In this document: piece after piece, positions 44,062 through 51,359 of the stretch
Layout of the letters: the number at the start of each line of letters is the position of its first letter
Position numbering within the stretch: the stretch's first letter is position 1
Origin: an uncultured Verrucomicrobiota bacterium
GTDB lineage: Bacteria > Verrucomicrobiota > Kiritimatiellia > CAIQIC01 > Lenti-01
DNA: 64,000 bases
Direction: 5' to 3'
NCBI GenBank assembly: GCA_937860055.1
Contig: CALMBO010000029.1
Span: forward strand, 310,001 to 374,000
Program-made: the position numbers and the translations under genes
The notes under the pieces: generated by a model
Seen by the model: the letters and a program-made list of their open reading frames with translations, nothing else
What the model was told of the DNA's origin: nothing
Databases searched by the model: none

Positions 44062-46104
44062 TTACGGCTCCGCCCGGACCGTGAACACCTGGAGCGTGCC
44101 GAAGACGGGCCGCCCTTCCACCAGATAACCCGGCTGCAGCGCCTTCTCCAGCGCCGCGTCCCGCCGGATCCACGGCGGCAAGGCGCCCGGTTCCGCCAGC
44201 AGCCGCCCCCCGATCGAGCGCCGCACCCCCTCCTCCGAACGGACGCCGTTCCACACGTAATGGAACAGGCGCGCCACCTCCACCGTCGGCGGCAGGATCA
44301 CATGGGTGATCCCCCTCTCCCTCGCGATGCGCAAAGCCTCCCCGTCGTCCTCCGCCGCGAAGAACGCGGCCGAGGCCCGCAGCCCGTCCAGGTTCTCCCA
44401 GTAGTACGAACACAGGACCGGCACGCCTCCGTAGTAGGCCAGCCGCGCCGCCAGGTTGGGGCTGCCCATCACGCGGAAGGAATGCGCCGCGTCCATCGCC
44501 CCCAGCCTCTCCGCCAGCTGCCGCTGGAGGATGGGCGCGGTCAACTCCCCGATCTGCTCCCGCGAAGTGTCGCGGCAATGGATGTCCTGCCGCTGCTGGT
44601 TCAGGAAACCGGCCGGCTGCACGGCCAGCGCCGCGGCCAGCACGCAGAACCACGCGGCGGCGCGGCCCCGCCCCGCCGCGTTCCGCCAGAGAATGGCCAG
44701 CGCGAGGATCGCCAGCAGCAAAACGGATGCCGCGAAGAAATTCGCCCAGCGCGCCTGCCACAACGTCAGCGCCCCATAGCCCAGCGCCAGCAGGTACCCC
44801 ATCCACAGCGCCGCCCATTCATGGAACAGGATCCGCTTCCCGCCCGCCAGGAACGGCGCCAGCACCAGGAAAACCGGCAGCATGCCGAAATCCTTCCAGA
44901 GGCTCTTCCACGGGGCCGATGCGGAAATCGCCAGATAGGGATGGAATTCGTCGATCGACTCGTGGAGGCGCCGCATGAGCGGATCGCGGAAGCCATGCCA
45001 CTCGGACGGCCCCAGCGCCATCAGCGCCGGCAGCAGCAACACGCCCGCCGCCAGCGGAACCAGCCACCCATCCCCCGCGCGGAACCCGCGCCCCCGCCCC
45101 GCCGCCAGCCGCGTCAAAAGTTCGCCGGCGCAAACCCAGGAAACCGCGTACAGCGGATGGTTCACCTCCAGCCGCATCCCGGGAAACGCCGGCGCATATT
45201 CGATCAAATAGAACAGGATCGCCGTGGCCGCTCCCGCCCGGCTCCACATCCGCCAGAAGGAAGGCTCCCAGGCCTCCTCCCCCTCCTCCTCCGACGGGGG
45301 GGACAGGCGCGCGAACCACGCCACCACCCCCGCCCCCGCCACCAGCAGCATCATGCCGGGCAGCAGCACGCTCGCTCCCGTCCAAAGCCCGAATCCCCCC
45401 AGCACGCCGGACGCGATGGCCAGCCGCCGCGCCGTCCGCCGGCCGGGCGGACGCAGCGGCCGGAACCATGCGGCGCCTTCCCCGTCCTCCGGACCGGACC
45501 GGACCCGGCCCAGCCCCCCCAGCACAAGGCAAAGCGCGCTCGACAGCATGAACCCCAACTGCAGCCCGTGGTGGTCCGGCCGCATCGGATGGAACGACCA
45601 GGAAACCGCCGGAAGCATCGCCAGATGAAGCATCCAGATCAGGGCCGGCGCCAGCCCCAGCCGCCGGAAGACCAGCCATCCCGTCCCCGCCACCAGCAGG
45701 AAATACAACGCCGGTTCGACCCCATGGGCCGCGTTCTCGATCGCCGCCGGCCACGCCTCCCCCGTGGCGGCATGCCGGAGCCCGCCCGCCAAAAGCAGCA
45801 GCCACGAGATCGACTGGCTCCAATGCACCGGCCGGCCCCCCGGCGGATTGTCGAACGATGTGTGTCGGATCCGCCACCGCCCTGTCTCCGCCATTTCCTG
45901 CGCATGCGCCACCCAATAATAGGCGTCGTTGTCCAGGAAGATCCGGCCCCGGCCCGGCGCGGCTCCCTCCCCGCTCCCATCCGCCGGCCGGAACCGCGAT
46001 TCATAGGCGCGGATCGCGCCGTCCCACCGCACGGCCGTCCAAGCCAGGCCGGCCGCGAGGACCAGCGCGGCGGCAATGAACAACGCGAGGAATCGTCTAT
46101 CCAT
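44062..46104 (-). CDS. STT3/AglB-like oligosaccharyltransferase candidate
   Basis: A 680-residue protein with an N-terminal membrane segment (residues 5-25), about twelve further segments and a soluble C-terminal domain. The first external loop has FLDNDAYYWVAHAQEM, a DxD-type element, and the second has RPDHHGLQLGF, matching the DHH element of archaeal AglB and bacterial STT3-like enzymes. The WWDYG acceptor-binding motif of classical STT3 is not visible. Such enzymes transfer lipid-linked glycan to protein outside the membrane. The start at 46104 is supported by a promoter 6 bases away; a longer reading would extend through that promoter. Confidence 0.68.
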   Translation of the reverse strand: MDRRFLALFIAAALVLAAGLAWTAVRWDGAIRAYESRFRPADGSGEGAAPGRGRIFLDNDAYYWVAHAQEMAETGRWRIRHTSFDNPPGGRPVHWSQSISWLLLLAGGLRHAATGEAWPAAIENAAHGVEPALYFLLVAGTGWLVFRRLGLAPALIWMLHLAMLPAVSWSFHPMRPDHHGLQLGFMLSSALCLVLGGLGRVRSGPEDGEGAAWFRPLRPPGRRTARRLAIASGVLGGFGLWTGASVLLPGMMLLVAGAGVVAWFARLSPPSEEEGEEAWEPSFWRMWSRAGAATAILFYLIEYAPAFPGMRLEVNHPLYAVSWVCAGELLTRLAAGRGRGFRAGDGWLVPLAAGVLLLPALMALGPSEWHGFRDPLMRRLHESIDEFHPYLAISASAPWKSLWKDFGMLPVFLVLAPFLAGGKRILFHEWAALWMGYLLALGYGALTLWQARWANFFAASVLLLAILALAILWRNAAGRGRAAAWFCVLAAALAVQPAGFLNQQRQDIHCRDTSREQIGELTAPILQRQLAERLGAMDAAHSFRVMGSPNLAARLAYYGGVPVLCSYYWENLDGLRASAAFFAAEDDGEALRIARERGITHVILPPTVEVARLFHYVWNGVRSEEGVRRSIGGRLLAEPGALPPWIRRDAALEKALQPGYLVEGRPVFGTLQVFTVRAEP

Positions 46105-46110
46105 GCGGAG

Positions 46111-46140
46111 AGGATACCAGCCCCGCCCCCGCCCGGACAA
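46111..46140 (-). promoter_or_regulatory. Leaderless-type promoter of the STT3-like gene
   Basis: TTGTCC (46135-46140), an 18-base spacer and TATCCT (46111-46116) on the minus strand; the -10 box ends 6 bases before the ATG and no Shine-Dalgarno site exists. Confidence 0.55.
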
Positions 46141-46156
46141 GCCCGGCGGACCGGCA

Positions 46157-46186
46157 CAAAAAAAGAGCGGCCCGAAGGCCGCTCTT
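46157..46186 (-). terminator. Intrinsic terminator of the PEP-CTERM gene
   Basis: On the minus strand GAGCGGCC-TTCG-GGCCGCTC, an 8-bp GC-rich stem extended by A-T pairs with a stable TTCG loop, is followed by seven T. It begins 22 bases after the stop codon and separates the gene from the STT3-like gene downstream. Confidence 0.9.
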
Positions 46187-46207
46187 CGTTTCATCCTTGG
46201 AAAAGGA

Positions 46208-46879
46208 TTACTTGCTCATCCGGCGACGGAGCACCATCGCCAGCGCGCCGAGGCCCAGCAGGCCCATCGTCGCCGGCTCCGGAATCGCGGAGGGGGCCAC
46301 CGTGCCATCCACCTGAATACCCGCGCTCGCAAAGCCCCAGCCGCCGGTCGAGGTCTGGCCGGTCGCGTAGTAGCGGAGATACACCGTCGAGGTGTCCGCG
46401 ACATTCTGCAGGGCGGCGGTGCCCGAGAAGTCAAAGAAGCTGCTGCCGTTGCCGACGCGGTTCACGGCGGTGCCGATCAGCGTGTAGCTGCTGTCGTCGA
46501 AACTGTAGGCCCACTGGTGGTCCACGCCCAGGTTCGTCGAGAAGCTGCCCGTGCCGACAAAGGCGCCGGTGATGCTGGTCAGCGAGAGCTCATAGCCCGC
46601 GGCCGCCGACAGGGAGAACTGGAAGAAGTCCGTGTTCGCCACGTTGATGCCGTTGTTCTGGAAGCCCAATGTGCGGAACGAACTCGCGCCAATGCTGGAG
46701 CCAGCGCCCGCGCCGCGGATCATGTCGTTGAGGGGGGAACCCGAATCCAGATTCGCATTGGTGGTATCCGCCGACTGACTGACGATATTACTGTTCAGGA
46801 ACGCCCAGTTCAGGATGACTTCGGCTTGCGCCGCCGCCGCCATGGCCAACACCGCCATAATGACTAATGCTTTCTTCAT
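46208..46879 (-). CDS. PEP-CTERM sorting-domain protein
   Basis: A 223-residue exported protein. Residues 1-19 are a signal peptide (MKKALVIMAVLAMAAAAQA). The middle is a Ser/Thr/Asn/Gly-rich beta-type domain of about 170 residues without a recognised fold. The C-terminus has PEPAT, a hydrophobic stretch (MGLLGLGALAMVL) and RRRMSK, the tripartite signal that exosortase cleaves in PEP-CTERM systems. Such proteins are often glycosylated and linked to exopolysaccharide. No exosortase is in the window. AAGGAG (46888-46893) lies 8 bases before the ATG. It is a single-gene unit with its own promoter and strong terminator. Confidence 0.92.
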   Translation of the reverse strand: MKKALVIMAVLAMAAAAQAEVILNWAFLNSNIVSQSADTTNANLDSGSPLNDMIRGAGAGSSIGASSFRTLGFQNNGINVANTDFFQFSLSAAAGYELSLTSITGAFVGTGSFSTNLGVDHQWAYSFDDSSYTLIGTAVNRVGNGSSFFDFSGTAALQNVADTSTVYLRYYATGQTSTGGWGFASAGIQVDGTVAPSAIPEPATMGLLGLGALAMVLRRRMSK

Positions 46880-46950
46880 TCCAACTTCTCCTTGGGGTCT
46901 TTTCTTTTTAAATCACCGGAAGAAAATATTCCTTCCTCAACTTGCCATTG

Positions 46951-46979
46951 TTTATACGCCTGTGGCCAAAAGGGGTAAA
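46951..46979 (-). promoter_or_regulatory. Promoter of the PEP-CTERM gene
   Basis: TTTACC (46974-46979), a 17-base spacer and TATAAA (46951-46956) on the minus strand, in an AT-rich patch. The leader of about 65 bases holds a GGAAG/CTTCC imperfect hairpin and the ribosome site. Confidence 0.6.
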
Positions 46980-47046
46980 GGGATTTTTTCAAAAAAAATT
47001 AAAGCGTTTTTCCCGCCGGAATTCATCCCGCCCCGTCCCCTGCCCC

Positions 47047-47079
47047 GTTGTAGGCCGCGTGCCCCCACGCGGCGGGCTG
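47047..47079 (+). repeat. REP-like unit 1
   Basis: GTAG at 47050-47053 is followed by GCCGCGTG (47054-47061), loop CCCC and CACGCGGC (47066-47073), a perfect 8-bp stem. The 33-base unit is repeated without change at 47190-47222. Confidence 0.8.
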
Positions 47080-47100
47080 TTCTCGGCTGCTCGGCTGTTG

Positions 47101-47127
47101 TTGTAGCCGGCCACGGTGGGGCCGGGG
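47101..47127 (+). repeat. REP-like unit 2
   Basis: GTAG at 47103-47106, then CCGGCC (47107-47112) paired with GGCCGG (47120-47125). The stem is imperfect compared with units 1 and 4. Confidence 0.6.
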
Positions 47128-47142
47128 CTGTTCCTTCTTCCC

Positions 47143-47164
47143 GCCCGGTCGTGACCGGGCCTAC
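47143..47164 (-). repeat. REP-like unit 3, reversed
   Basis: On the minus strand GTAG (47161-47164) precedes GCCCGGTC and GACCGGGC arms (47143-47150 and 47153-47160), a perfect 8-bp stem with a two-base loop. Confidence 0.65.
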
Positions 47165-47189
47165 ATCAAACCCGGCATCTTCCCGCCTT

Positions 47190-47222
47190 GTTGTAGGCCG
47201 CGTGCCCCCACGCGGCGGGCTG
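47190..47222 (+). repeat. REP-like unit 4
   Basis: Identical over 33 bases to unit 1, 143 bases downstream of it. Confidence 0.8.
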
Positions 47223-47233
47223 CCCGGCTGCTC

Positions 47234-47259
47234 GGTAGGGCGGCCTCGCCGAGGACGCC
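47234..47259 (+). repeat. REP-like unit 5
   Basis: GTAG at 47235-47238, then GGCG-CCTC arms paired with GAGG-CGCC through a small loop, with one bulged A. It follows unit 4 after 11 bases. Confidence 0.55.
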
Positions 47260-47272
47260 GGGCTGTTCCGTT

Positions 47273-49342
47273 CTATGGGGGCGGCCTCCGCCCTTCCTCG
47301 TAACCCCGGATCCGCGACCGGATGTTTTCGCGCAACGCGCCGTCCCCCTCCTCCGCCGCCCGTTCCGCCGCCTTCCGCGCCGTTTCCGCCGCCCCCGCGA
47401 AATCGCCGCGGGCCGCCTGCGCCGCCGCCAGCGTATCCATCGCCGCCGCGCTTTTCCCCTCCGTCAGCCGGACCGCCCGTTCGGCGTATTCCACCGCCGC
47501 GGCGAGGGCTTCCGGCGGGGAAGCGCCGTCCGTCGCCGCCAGCCACGCCAGATTGTTCAGCAGCGGGACCGAATCCGGCGCGGCGTCCACCCGCCGTTCG
47601 AAATAGCCCCATGCGTACTTCTTCTCCCCGTTTCGCCAGCGCTGGACATAGAACGGGAACAGGTCCGCCGCGTCCCGAATTTCCCCGTCCGGCCAGCCCT
47701 TCAGCAAGGCGGCTTGGCGGCGCGCCTCCTCCGCCTCCCCCGCCTCGAAATGCGCCCGGATCAGTTCCAGCCGGAATTCCGCGTCCGCCGGATCCCGCTC
47801 CAGCGCCCGCTCCAGATGCCGGACTGCGGAGGAAACATCACCGAGATGCAGGCACGCCATCCCGTAGGCCCCGTGGACCAGCGCTGGCGCGCGCGGATCC
47901 GCCAGCGCCGGCTCCAGCAGGCTCTTCGCCTCGCGCGCGCGCCCTTCCAGAACCCATCCGTACCCCGCCGCCCCGAGGGTTTCCGGCCCTTTCGCGGAGT
48001 GCGCCGCGGCGTGGCGGTAGTGTTCCTGCGCCTCTTCCGTCCGCCCCTCTTCCTGCAGCCAGATCCCGTAGTTCAGGTTCGCCTGCAGATGGAACGGCGA
48101 CACCTCCAGCACCCGTGCGTACAACGTCCCTGAATTCTTCCAGACCGGCAGCTGCCGCGCCGTCCCGATGGCCGCCGCCAGCAGCGTGGCCGCGCCCGCC
48201 GCCGCCCACAGCCCTCTGCCGCGCAGGTGCCCGTCCAGCCACGACACCGCCAGCAGAGAGAGCCCGATCGCCGGCAGATAGGTGAAGCGGTCCCCCGCCC
48301 CTTCCGTCGTCCCCATCCAGACCAGGCCGATGGATGGCACCAGCATGCCGGCAAACCACAGGCCGCCGACCGCCGCGCCCGGCCGCGTCCGCCGCGAGGC
48401 CCACGCGGCCGCGCCGATTCCCCCCAGGACCGCCAGCGCCACCCCCGTCGCCGCCGGGGAAAAAACGGGACGGGGATACAGCGCCGCGAGGATTCCGGGC
48501 CAGACCGCCTGGCGCAGGTAGACGAGGTAGTTCCCCGGCACCGCCAGCAGGCGGTCCGCCAGCGGCGGCATGTCCGCATGGGGAATGCCCGCCGCCGCGT
48601 TCACCTGCCACGACACCGCCCCGAGCCCGGCCGCCAGCAGCCAGAACGGCCACTTCTCCGCCACCCGCGCCGCCAGCACCCGCCCGCCCCCGCCCAGCCG
48701 GCGCAGGGGCCACGCATCCAGCAGCAGCAGCACGAACGGAACCGTCACCAGCACCGGCTTGACCAGCAGCCCCGCGCCGAGGAAGAAGGCCGGCAGGCCC
48801 GTTCTCCATCCCCACCCGCGCCGGTCCCGGACCCCGCGCACATAGGATCCCGCGCACAGCAGGAAGAACAGCCCGCTGAGCACGTCCTTGCGTTCCGTGA
48901 TCCACGCCACGCTCTCCACCCGCAGCGGATGCCACGCCCAGAACAGCGCGCCCCACAGCGCCGCCCCCTTCGCCCCCGTCCACCGCCGCAGCAGGAGGAA
49001 CACCAGCGCCGCGTTGACCGCGTGCAGCAGGATGTTCGTGAAGTGGAACCCTGCCGGCCCCGGCCCGTACAGCGTGCCGTCCAGCATGTACGACATCCAC
49101 AGCAGCGGTGCCCAGTGCCCCACCACGTCCGCCGTGCACGCCCACTTCAGCGATTCCGCCGAGAACCCGTCCCGCGTCATCGGGTTCCGGCTCACGTAGG
49201 GCTCGTCGTCCAGCCCCACGAAATCATATCCAACCGCGGGCGAAAACAGTGCCAGCGTGGAAAGGAAAACCAGCGCCGCCAGCGCGGATTCCCGGGAGAA
49301 CAGGAGCGACCGGATGGAATCTGTCTTCATGGTCCGGACCAT
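47273..49342 (-). CDS. TMTC-like membrane/TPR protein, paralog F
   Basis: A 689-residue paralog with LDDEPYVSRNPM in the first external loop, HWAPLLWMSYMLDGTLYG after it, and HPLRVESVAWITERKDVLSG. It is intermediate between the A-E group (WWLPLLWISYM) and the canonical form of G and H (WHPLTWLSHM). Several TPRs follow residue 440. The last 45 residues are nearly the same as those of paralog G. The ATG at 49342 starts one base after the stop of G; an in-frame ATG at 49330 is an alternative. It is the last gene of the H-G-F operon. Confidence 0.83.
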   Translation of the reverse strand: MVRTMKTDSIRSLLFSRESALAALVFLSTLALFSPAVGYDFVGLDDEPYVSRNPMTRDGFSAESLKWACTADVVGHWAPLLWMSYMLDGTLYGPGPAGFHFTNILLHAVNAALVFLLLRRWTGAKGAALWGALFWAWHPLRVESVAWITERKDVLSGLFFLLCAGSYVRGVRDRRGWGWRTGLPAFFLGAGLLVKPVLVTVPFVLLLLDAWPLRRLGGGGRVLAARVAEKWPFWLLAAGLGAVSWQVNAAAGIPHADMPPLADRLLAVPGNYLVYLRQAVWPGILAALYPRPVFSPAATGVALAVLGGIGAAAWASRRTRPGAAVGGLWFAGMLVPSIGLVWMGTTEGAGDRFTYLPAIGLSLLAVSWLDGHLRGRGLWAAAGAATLLAAAIGTARQLPVWKNSGTLYARVLEVSPFHLQANLNYGIWLQEEGRTEEAQEHYRHAAAHSAKGPETLGAAGYGWVLEGRAREAKSLLEPALADPRAPALVHGAYGMACLHLGDVSSAVRHLERALERDPADAEFRLELIRAHFEAGEAEEARRQAALLKGWPDGEIRDAADLFPFYVQRWRNGEKKYAWGYFERRVDAAPDSVPLLNNLAWLAATDGASPPEALAAAVEYAERAVRLTEGKSAAAMDTLAAAQAARGDFAGAAETARKAAERAAEEGDGALRENIRSRIRGYEEGRRPPP

Positions 49343-49343
49343 C

Positions 49344-51356
49344 CTAGGGGGGCGGCATCCGCCCTTCCTCGTACCCCCGGATCCTCGACCGGATGCTTTC
49401 GCCCAATGCGCCGTCCCCCTCTTCCGCCGCCCGTTCCGCCGCCTTCCGCGCCGTTTCCGCCGCCTCCGCGAAATCGCCGCAGGCCGCCTGCGCGAGCGCC
49501 AGGGTGTCCAGCAGCGAGGCATCCGGCTCCTTCTCCAGCCCGATGGCGCGGCGCGCCAGCGCAAGCGCCTCCTCCGCCTGCGCGCGGGGCGCGCCCGGCT
49601 CCGCCGCCAGCAGCCACGCCAGGTTGTTCAGCGACTTCGCGTGCCGGGGATCGTCCTCCAGCATGGCGCGGTAGCACCGGATGGCTTCCGCCCGCCTCCC
49701 CCTCTTCAGGTGGAAGTTGCCCAGGTTGTAGGTCGCCTCGTTGCGCCGGGGCTGGATCTCCAGGCTCCGGGCCAGGTGCGCCAGCGTTTCCTCGTCCCGC
49801 CCCAGCGCGTCGTACACGCCGCCCAGGTTCGCGTGCGCCATCGCGTTGCCGGGATCGAGCTCCAGGCTCCGAAACAGATGCTCCGTCGCCTCCCCGGTCC
49901 GGTTTTGGGAGGCATACAGCCCGCCCAGCACGCAATGGACGGCGGCGTTGCCCTCCTGGATCTCCAGGCTCCGGAGCAGGTGCCGCTCCGCCTCGGCCGG
50001 GCGTTCCTGCGTGACGTAGTGGATGCCGAGGTTCCCGTGCGCCACCGCGTTCTCTTCCTGCACCCCCAGCGCGTGGAGAAACAGCGTCTCGCTGTCGCGC
50101 CACACCGCCGTCTGCCGCCGCGAAAGCAGCGCCAGGACAAGCACGAGCGCGACCGACAACACCGCTGGGATGATCCGGGTTTTCGCTGTAGGCCGGGTGC
50201 CCCCACCCGGCGCATTCCTCCCCGTCTCTTTGGGAGCCGGAACGCCGATCCCCGCCCATTCCCCCGCGCCCCACGCCAGCGCCACCCACAGCCCGATGTG
50301 CGGCAGGTAGGTGTAGCGGTCGGCCCACGCCGCGCCCCCCACCTGCACCAGCCCGATCATCGGCACCAGCGACCCCAGGAACCACAGCCCGCCGACCGCG
50401 AACCACGGCCGCCGCCGTACCCCCGCCGCCGCCCATGCGGCCAGCGGCAGCAGGATCGCCAGCGCAACCGCCACGGCCCCCGCCGGCAGGCCGGCGCCGG
50501 GATGGGGATTGAAGAACGACAGGCCGGACGGCCACGCCAGCGTGCGGAGATACTGCCCGCAGGCCGCCACCGCGTTCGCCAGCCGGATGCCGATCGGATA
50601 CTGGACGAAGGAACGCGTCGCGCCGCCCGCCTGCTGCACGAAATAGGTGACGGCGCACGAGGCCGCCGCCAGCAGGAACAACGGGATCTTCTCCCGCACC
50701 AGCGCCCGCGCGGACACCCCCGGCCACCGCCCCAGCGGCCACGCATCCAGCAGCAGCAGCAGGAACGGCAGCGTCACCCACAGCGGCTTCGACATCAGGC
50801 TCAGCGCAAACCACGCCGCCACCCACGCCATCCGGCCGCGCGCGCTGGCCCCGGCGGTTTCCTTCGCTTTGCCTCCATACGCGCACAGCGCCGCCAGGCC
50901 GAAGAACATCGAAAGCACGTCCTTGCGCTCGGCGATCCACGCCACCGATTCCACGCGCAGCGGATGCACCGCCCACAGCGCCGCCGCGAAGAACGACAGG
51001 CCCCGGCGCCCCGTCAGCCTGCGCAGGGCGGCGAACAACAGGATGGCGTTCATCGCGTGCAGCCACAGGCTCGTCAGGTGGTGCCCCGCCGGCTCCAGGC
51101 CGTACGACTCCACGTCCAGCATGTGCGAAAGCCACGTCAGCGGATGCCAGTTCGCCGCATAGCCGGTGGTGAAGGCCCAGCGGACGCCTTCCCTCGTCCA
51201 CCCGTCCTGCAGGTCCGGGTTTTCGAACACGTACATGGGATCGTCGAACAGCACGAAATCGCCGGCCAGCGCCCCGCCGAACGCCAGGAAGACCAGCGCC
51301 GCCAGCAGCAGGCTCGCCCCGATGTTCATCCGGATGGTGGCCCGGTCCGGAGCCAT
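49344..51356 (-). CDS. TMTC-like membrane/TPR protein, paralog G
   Basis: A 670-residue paralog with the canonical bacterial TMTC signature: FDDPMYVFENPDL in the first loop, NWHPLTWLSHMLDVESYG, GHHLTSLWLHAMNAILLF, and HPLRVESVAWIAERKDVLS. At least four regular TPRs occur between about residues 430 and 590. A REP-like element is inserted in frame between a membrane segment and the TPR region, encoding Gly/Pro/Thr-rich residues (APGGGTRPTAKT). It is the middle gene of the H-G-F operon, 3 bases after H. Confidence 0.86.
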   Translation of the reverse strand: MAPDRATIRMNIGASLLLAALVFLAFGGALAGDFVLFDDPMYVFENPDLQDGWTREGVRWAFTTGYAANWHPLTWLSHMLDVESYGLEPAGHHLTSLWLHAMNAILLFAALRRLTGRRGLSFFAAALWAVHPLRVESVAWIAERKDVLSMFFGLAALCAYGGKAKETAGASARGRMAWVAAWFALSLMSKPLWVTLPFLLLLLDAWPLGRWPGVSARALVREKIPLFLLAAASCAVTYFVQQAGGATRSFVQYPIGIRLANAVAACGQYLRTLAWPSGLSFFNPHPGAGLPAGAVAVALAILLPLAAWAAAGVRRRPWFAVGGLWFLGSLVPMIGLVQVGGAAWADRYTYLPHIGLWVALAWGAGEWAGIGVPAPKETGRNAPGGGTRPTAKTRIIPAVLSVALVLVLALLSRRQTAVWRDSETLFLHALGVQEENAVAHGNLGIHYVTQERPAEAERHLLRSLEIQEGNAAVHCVLGGLYASQNRTGEATEHLFRSLELDPGNAMAHANLGGVYDALGRDEETLAHLARSLEIQPRRNEATYNLGNFHLKRGRRAEAIRCYRAMLEDDPRHAKSLNNLAWLLAAEPGAPRAQAEEALALARRAIGLEKEPDASLLDTLALAQAACGDFAEAAETARKAAERAAEEGDGALGESIRSRIRGYEEGRMPPP
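50185..50213 (+). repeat. REP-like unit 6, inside the reading frame of paralog G
   Basis: GTAG (50188-50191), GCCGGGTG (50192-50199), loop CCCC, CACCCGGC (50204-50211). It has the same architecture as units 1 and 4, but one base pair of the stem is changed on both sides (C-G to G-C). Confidence 0.78.
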
Positions 51357-51359
51357 GCG

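Larger units (their letters stand above)
47000..47272. repeat. Gene-free stretch filled with REP-like hairpins
   Basis: The gene-free gap is 46880-47272. Its left part holds the PEP-CTERM leader and promoter; the right part has no supportable gene and consists largely of five short hairpins, each headed by GTAG. They are listed separately below. The orientation is plus for four units and minus for the one at 47143-47164. Confidence 0.75.
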
